Below, piece by piece: positions 59,212 through 64,000 of a stretch of 64,000 bases of DNA. The translations under genes and the position numbers were made by a program. This DNA comes from Adineta steineri. Lineage: Eukaryota; Rotifera; Eurotatoria; Adinetida; Adinetidae. Under the pieces are notes generated by a model, which was given only the letters and a program-made list of their open reading frames with translations, was not told the origin of the DNA and did no database searches. Numbering within the stretch: the first letter of the stretch is position 1; every line of letters begins with the position of its first letter. The stretch spans positions 75,295-139,294 of the forward strand of contig CAJNOI010000210.1 of NCBI GenBank assembly GCA_905250115.1. The letters are read 5' to 3'.

Positions 59212-62200
59212 ATGTCGCAAGATTATCAAAGTGATCTTTTGAAGAAAGTTACAGATTCGATTGATGAAATTTGTAATCTTGATGATATTTATCATCGTGA
59301 AAAAGCTTCTCGTGCCTGTGTGAAGTTATATACGTAAGTTTTTTTGTCTTTATTAATTTGTTTTCATTTGTGTTTTATAGACATATCTATGAATGTTTCC
59401 AGATAAGCGCATCTGCCGTTCCAGGTTTAATTCATTCGTTATCCATCGATAATTTTCGAGATATGCTAGGACAAGACATATATCTGCATTTAAAGAATTA
59501 TCTACAGAACAAATTCAATAACGTATCGAAGGTAAGATTTTTCATCTATTTTCACAAAAAACAGCATGAATGAACGTAAGCGTGTAGATGAGAGTAGTTA
59601 GACCATCGACTATACTCCTTAAAATAACTGGTTAGTATATATGTACGATGAATATCTGCTTGTTAGCTTTATTTTGCTAAATATTTTCTAATTATTTTTA
59701 TGAAAGGATATTGATAATGAATCCAATGAAAACATCCTTCAATATTTCAAAGAACTTCAATGCAAGTACAAAGAAGTGTTTAAAGTATTAAACGGTGGTT
59801 ATCGGTATTTTCATAATCATTGGCTCCAACGTCAACTTGACACGGGAAGATCTGATATCTATAAAATTGATGTCGTATGTTATATAATTTATTTTTAATA
59901 TCTCTACAAAACTTTTCTAATAAATAGTTAGCTCAACGACTTTGGACAGAAATTGTGTTAAAGCCACACTTTCAACGATTAATACAAGTATGTTTGACGT
60001 CCATCGACATTAGTCGTCAGAATCGTTTGCCTGTTGATACAGAGCCAATCAAATTTATTTTACATCTGTATTGTAAGGAGATTATTTTGTCTTTCGTTAA
60101 TGCGAAAATTCATTTAGGTGATGAAAATTTAATTGAAATGATGGATAATACTATCTATACGGAAAGTTTTCAGGATAAATTTCTTCAAACAACAGAAGAT
60201 TTTTATCGTTCAAAAGAATTTCCTAGCATAGAATCAAATAGCAAAATGTTGGAATATTTGAAATTGGTAGATATAGTTTGATTAAATCGATACAGATACA
60301 TTGATGAATTTTAGGTAGCAAAATATTTTGATTATGAAATCAATCAAGCGAAAACTTATCTACCTGAACAAAAATCAACATTAACAACATTGATAGTTTT
60401 ACTCGAAACAATATTTTTTCCAACTGATATTTTCAATATTATTGTAGAAAAACTACAATTACTTGTATCAGATGAGAATAATTATCAAGGTAAATATTAT
60501 TAAATTAATTTGTTTTTAATATTTATCAAATTTCTTATATTATTATAGAACTAGCTGTATTGTTTGAACCAATTCGTGAATTACCAAAATTAAAAAATGA
60601 ATTGTTGAAGTTAATTGAAATTCATGTTAACCAAAAGGCAATTGAGTCTATCAGTAACGATCTAATTAAGGTAAATTTATCAGTCTTTTTTATCTATCTG
60701 ATGTCATATAAATGTAATATTTAGAAACCATTGTTATGCATTGAAACAATTATAAATATTCATGGAAAATATTTAAAACTTATCCAGGAAACCTTCGTAG
60801 GAGACCAAAGTTTCGTTGCCAGTTTTCATAAAGTAAATTTCTTCATTTAAAATTCAGTATATTGCGAATGAATAATATAGGTTTATGCTAAATTTGTTAA
60901 TCAAAATCCAATATTACGAAGGACTAGTAACATGATGACACCAGAAGAAATTTTCGCTCGATATTGTGATAGATCACTGAGAAAAGGGTTTGTACAAATT
61001 CATTTATAACATTCAATTAAAACTTATTGTTTTTTTTTTGTAGAAGTAAAGCTGTAAAAAATGATGATTGGAATGAAAAATTGAATAATATTATGGTGAT
61101 ATTTCACGCTGCAGTTATTTTCGAATGATTTATTATATTGCTTTTTTAGATTATCTTCAATTATCTCAATGACAAATATTTGTTTATGATTTTTTATCAG
61201 AAAATGTTACAAGAACGTTTGATTCATCAATTAAGTGTATCGAAGTCTTATGAAGAATTATTAATATCAGAATTTAAAGTAAAAATATCATTTCAGTAGA
61301 CGAATTTATTATTTTGTTTTTCTATTTAGAATAAATGTGGTTCTGAATACACAAAAAAACTTGAAGAAATGATTGAAGATATTCGTTTAAGTGAAGAATT
61401 AACTTACCAATTTCGAATTGATCAGAAAAATACACATGGAGATAAAATTAGTAAAATCTATTCGAATAATAATCTTGAAGCAAATATTTTTTTCATAGAT
61501 TTTTTTTCATTTATGGTTCTTAATTCGGATTCTTGGGTACTTTCTCATTCATCGGATGTACTTTTACCAGACAAAGTTAGATTTTGATATTAAAATTCTT
61601 CTCTTCAATAAATCGATATTTATTTTAGTTAAAAACTGTATATGATAATTTCACAACATTTTATCTTAGTAATTATGTTGGTCGAAAACTTACACTACTT
61701 CATCGATATTCCGAAGGAGAATTACAAATAAATTTCACAAGAGAAAAACATCGATTAAAAGTAAGAAGAAATTAGTAGATTCAATCTGGAAAAATTTCTT
61801 TGCATTGAAAAGGTATCAACATATCAAATGGTGATTTTATTATTATTTAATCAAGAATTAACTTGGACATTCGAACAAATTCAAGACAAAATACAAATTC
61901 ATCCGAAATTATTATTAAAAATTCTCTCGGGCTTGTTGAAAAGTGATTTATTAATATCTGACAATCCTCTTACAGTAAACAGTCGAATCGAACTAGCAAC
62001 AAATTTCTTAAGGTAAGTTTTCTTTTGAATAAAGTTTTAAAAATGAAATAAATATTTTTTAGTAACAAAATTCGATTGAATATAAATCTTCCATCTAAAG
62101 CTGAAGAGCAAAAAGATCGCTATCATTTCACGAAAGCAGCAGTTGAGGAACGGCGAATGTTTATTCAAGCTGCTCTCGTTCGAATAATGAAAAAGAAACA

Positions 62201-62414
62201 GACACTAAAACAATCACTATTAATACAAGAAGTTATTCAACAACTCACTTCAAGATTTAAACCAGATATATATTTAATCGAAGTAAATTTCCTTGACATA
62301 TTATATTAAAAATATTCTTTGTCATTAATTTAGACGTGTATTGAAAAGTTAATTGCGTGCGAATATTTTCAAAGAGATTCAAACGACAACGATACTTTAC
62401 ATTATTTGCCTTAA
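59212..62414 (+). CDS. Cullin, scaffold of a cullin-RING ubiquitin ligase
   Basis: Fifteen exons: 59212-59333, 59381-59531, 59707-59874, 59928-60266, 60315-60489, 60549-60670, 60725-60832, 60881-60987, 61044-61095, 61150-61278, 61330-61575, 61629-61760, 61813-62012, 62063-62282, 62334-62414; all phases agree, 783 residues. The N-terminal helical cullin repeats contact an adaptor. The cullin-homology region contains YLNDKYLFMIFYQKMLQERL and the winged-helix segment TYQMVILLLFNQE. The C-terminal neddylation domain reads FIQAALVRIMKKKQTL (NEDD8 acceptor Lys about 727) and RFKPDIYLIETCIEKLIACE, ending LHYLP where most cullins end YLA. It should bind a RING protein and an adaptor in the cytosol and nucleus. 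It looks CUL1/CUL2-like but is divergent; which adaptor it uses cannot be told here. Confidence 0.92.
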
Positions 62415-63052
62415 AACGAGCAACTAATACTCTCTACTTTAATAATCAAGAAGAGACATTCACTTATACCCTCAAGATTTATTTTTATTGTCTTTTGAAA
62501 TAATTAAATAAATATATAAACTCAACACAGTACAAAAAAAAGCATTTATATTTTTTCTCTATAATATTCATCGAACGAATAAATAAAAAATACCAATAGA
62601 TGGGTGTGGGTGAGTCTATGAGAAGAACACCCACATCCATCCCATACATAGAATTATTTTATTTTATTTTGTGGAAACTAAAAAAAACTGATTTAATTGT
62701 TGAGAGTAATATTTCAGAGTATTTATACTATATTCTTTTCATTACAGTTTTATTCTATTCTTCAACTTTAGAAGTTTTAATAACTGTCAGTTTGTCTTCA
62801 AATGATATATTGAATCATGATATTTTACTTTTGAATGAAATTGAGAAGGACAACAAAGTACACACAATTATGAATAGAAAAAAAAAAATTTTTTTTCTAA
62901 CTATTTAACGTCTTGTTAAAATGGTGAAGAACGAAAAAAGAAATCGTTCTTTTTTTCTTTCTTGAAATAAATTGTGTACTTTACTGTTGCTATGTTTTCT
63001 TTTGATTAAAAGAAAAAAGTATTTGCGTCTATAGTTATCATTTGAATTTTAT
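62415..63052. other. Intergenic between convergent cullin and 4-TM genes
   Basis: Contains an almost perfect 14-bp hairpin (62599-62612 with 62628-62641) of the telomere-like family. A 102-codon plus-strand ORF at 62600-62908 overlaps it and has a TTG/ATG start inside the hairpin; composition is noncoding-like and it was rejected. AT-rich remainder. Confidence 0.45.
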
Positions 63053-63728
63053 TCAATCATGCCCAAAACAAATCATACAACAAGCAAATAAATAAGAAAG
63101 AACATAGAGTCCACAAGTTACTAGCATACCAACTGAACAACCTATTTGTGCTTTAAGAAATATATATTTAGCTGTTGGAGGAGATGTATAACATGGATCA
63201 ACTATTGTTTGTACTCCATTAAAATAAATAGGTGTACAATTTTTTGCAATATCACCATATGCAGAATTAAAACTTTTTATATCACGTAAAGCACAACATA
63301 AATTATCACCTAGGTAACATTTACATATATTATCTTGAAAATATACATCGAAATAAATGATAACACATGCTAATGCACCACTCATTACTATTAATATAAA
63401 TATAGTATTAAAAAAATTTTTTTTTTCAAAACATACCATTTAATATAAAGAGATAAGTAGCACAACATCGTCCACGACAACAACAAGCTAAATAAATCAA
63501 TTATATAAATAGAACTATTTTGTTAAAATCTAACTTACTTATAATGAACATCATTACAAATGTTAAAATAAATACAAGAGAAGACCAAAAACCAGCCCAA
63601 ATAGTTCCATGTGCAACATCATAATAAAAAGAACCAAATTCTAAACCAGCTATTGCTGCAGTTAAAATTAATTGAAGTATAGCTAATACTAAAGTAATCC
63701 ATCGAGGAAATCGTTCTTTGAAACCCAT
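63053..63728 (-). CDS. Four-transmembrane membrane protein (MS4A/tetraspan-like)
   Basis: Three exons, 63728-63539, 63487-63437 and 63387-63053, with introns of 51 and 49 bases; phases match and the product is 191 residues. Four hydrophobic segments are visible: ITLVLAILQLILTAAIAGL, WSSLVFILTFVMMFII, IFILIVMSGALACVIIYF (the last part in exon 3) and VGMLVTCGLYVLSYLF. A Cys-rich intracellular loop (CCCRGRCC) lies between TM2 and TM3. The large extracellular loop between TM3 and TM4 has paired Cys (CKCYLGDNLCC, NCTP, DPCYT), suggesting disulfides and one N-glycosylation site. The layout resembles MS4A/CD20-like or MARVEL-like four-TM proteins, but there is no diagnostic motif. The start ATG at 63728 is the first in frame. 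Confidence 0.78.
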
Positions 63729-64000
63729 TCTATTTTATATAATAAAAGAAATTTACACGTTCTCTTTTTTTTTTGTTTCAAAAAAAGAAATGCAAATACC
63801 AAATAAAAGTTGATTGTAACTGTCGAGGAAGAAACGTTACGTATGCAATAATCATACATCTCTTTTTTTTATACCTTAAAATAAAGGATGAAAAAAAAAC
63901 GAACGAGCAAAAGAATAATGTAAATAAATATAAATCAAATTTCGACTGACACTGAAAAAGAAATGGTCATAATCTTGTTACATTACTCCCTGACATATTC
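63729..64000. other. Window end, upstream of 4-TM gene
   Basis: AT-rich promoter-side sequence of the minus-strand 4-TM gene. No further coding segment up to the window end. Confidence 0.4.

Noticed and set aside
59212..62414. FEM1-cullin functional gene cluster
   Set aside because: The two genes are 21 kb apart with unrelated genes between. A shared pathway is known for the families, but linkage here is most simply chance.
62600..62908. 102-codon ORF downstream of cullin
   Set aside because: Starts inside a dispersed hairpin repeat and is low-complexity; lies in the 3' spacer between convergent genes.
1..64000. CRISPR arrays, bacterial operons or bacterial contamination
   Set aside because: No regularly spaced repeats. 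The bacterial-looking genes sit singly among intron-containing eukaryotic genes with the same base composition.

Overview
The window is eukaryotic and animal-like. It is AT-rich. Most genes are broken by very short introns (about 50-70 bases, GT...AG), and tRNA and protein families are metazoan. Four things together point to a bdelloid rotifer: many tiny introns, several intronless enzyme genes of bacterial or fungal look, abundant small non-autonomous transposons, and recurrent short hairpins carrying the telomere-like motif TGTGGG. The species assignment is inference. Ten Ns at 48594-48603 mark one assembly gap.

Left third (1-25 kb). A single-exon cytochrome P450 (802-2370) is followed on the minus strand by a four-exon gene (4087-7622). 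That gene fuses an arginine ADP-ribosyltransferase domain, one membrane segment and a long FG-GAP/VCBS propeller. Next come a 425-bp transposon with a 9-bp target duplication, a secreted GH43-like glycosidase (12052-13134), a CYP7/8-like P450 (13591-15088), a compact gag-only LTR retrotransposon (15411-16758), a ceramide synthase (18154-19456), a very small secreted Cys-rich peptide (20752-20889), tRNA-Cys, and a membrane-anchored pentapeptide-repeat protein (23375-24907).

Middle third (26-45 kb). Two 7TM receptors are followed by a tandem pair of secreted PsbP/Mog1-like proteins. The second copy's flank carries a LINE insertion, and the first copy preserves the empty site. Then come a piggyBac-type MITE, tRNA-Thr, a FEM1 homologue (35480-38121) and a 27-exon SLO/BK-type potassium channel (39690-44807). 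The channel lacks one S4 arginine and most of the calcium-bowl acids.

Right third (45-64 kb). This holds a RimJ/RimL-type acetyltransferase, a secreted mucin-linker/LamG protein, and a MycE/MycF-like methyltransferase split by an 881-bp DNA transposon. A transposon-dense block follows (hAT, MITEs, a MULE transposase pseudogene). The window ends with a 15-exon cullin (59212-62414) and a four-TM membrane protein (63053-63728).

The genes do not form a pathway. FEM1 proteins are substrate receptors of cullin-RING ligases, so the FEM1 and cullin genes share a process, but their proximity here may be chance. Exon boundaries were placed by eye from splice sites and reading phase. The joined exons of the ADP-ribosyltransferase, ceramide synthase, pentapeptide, FEM1, SLO, cullin and four-TM models all sum to exact multiples of three.
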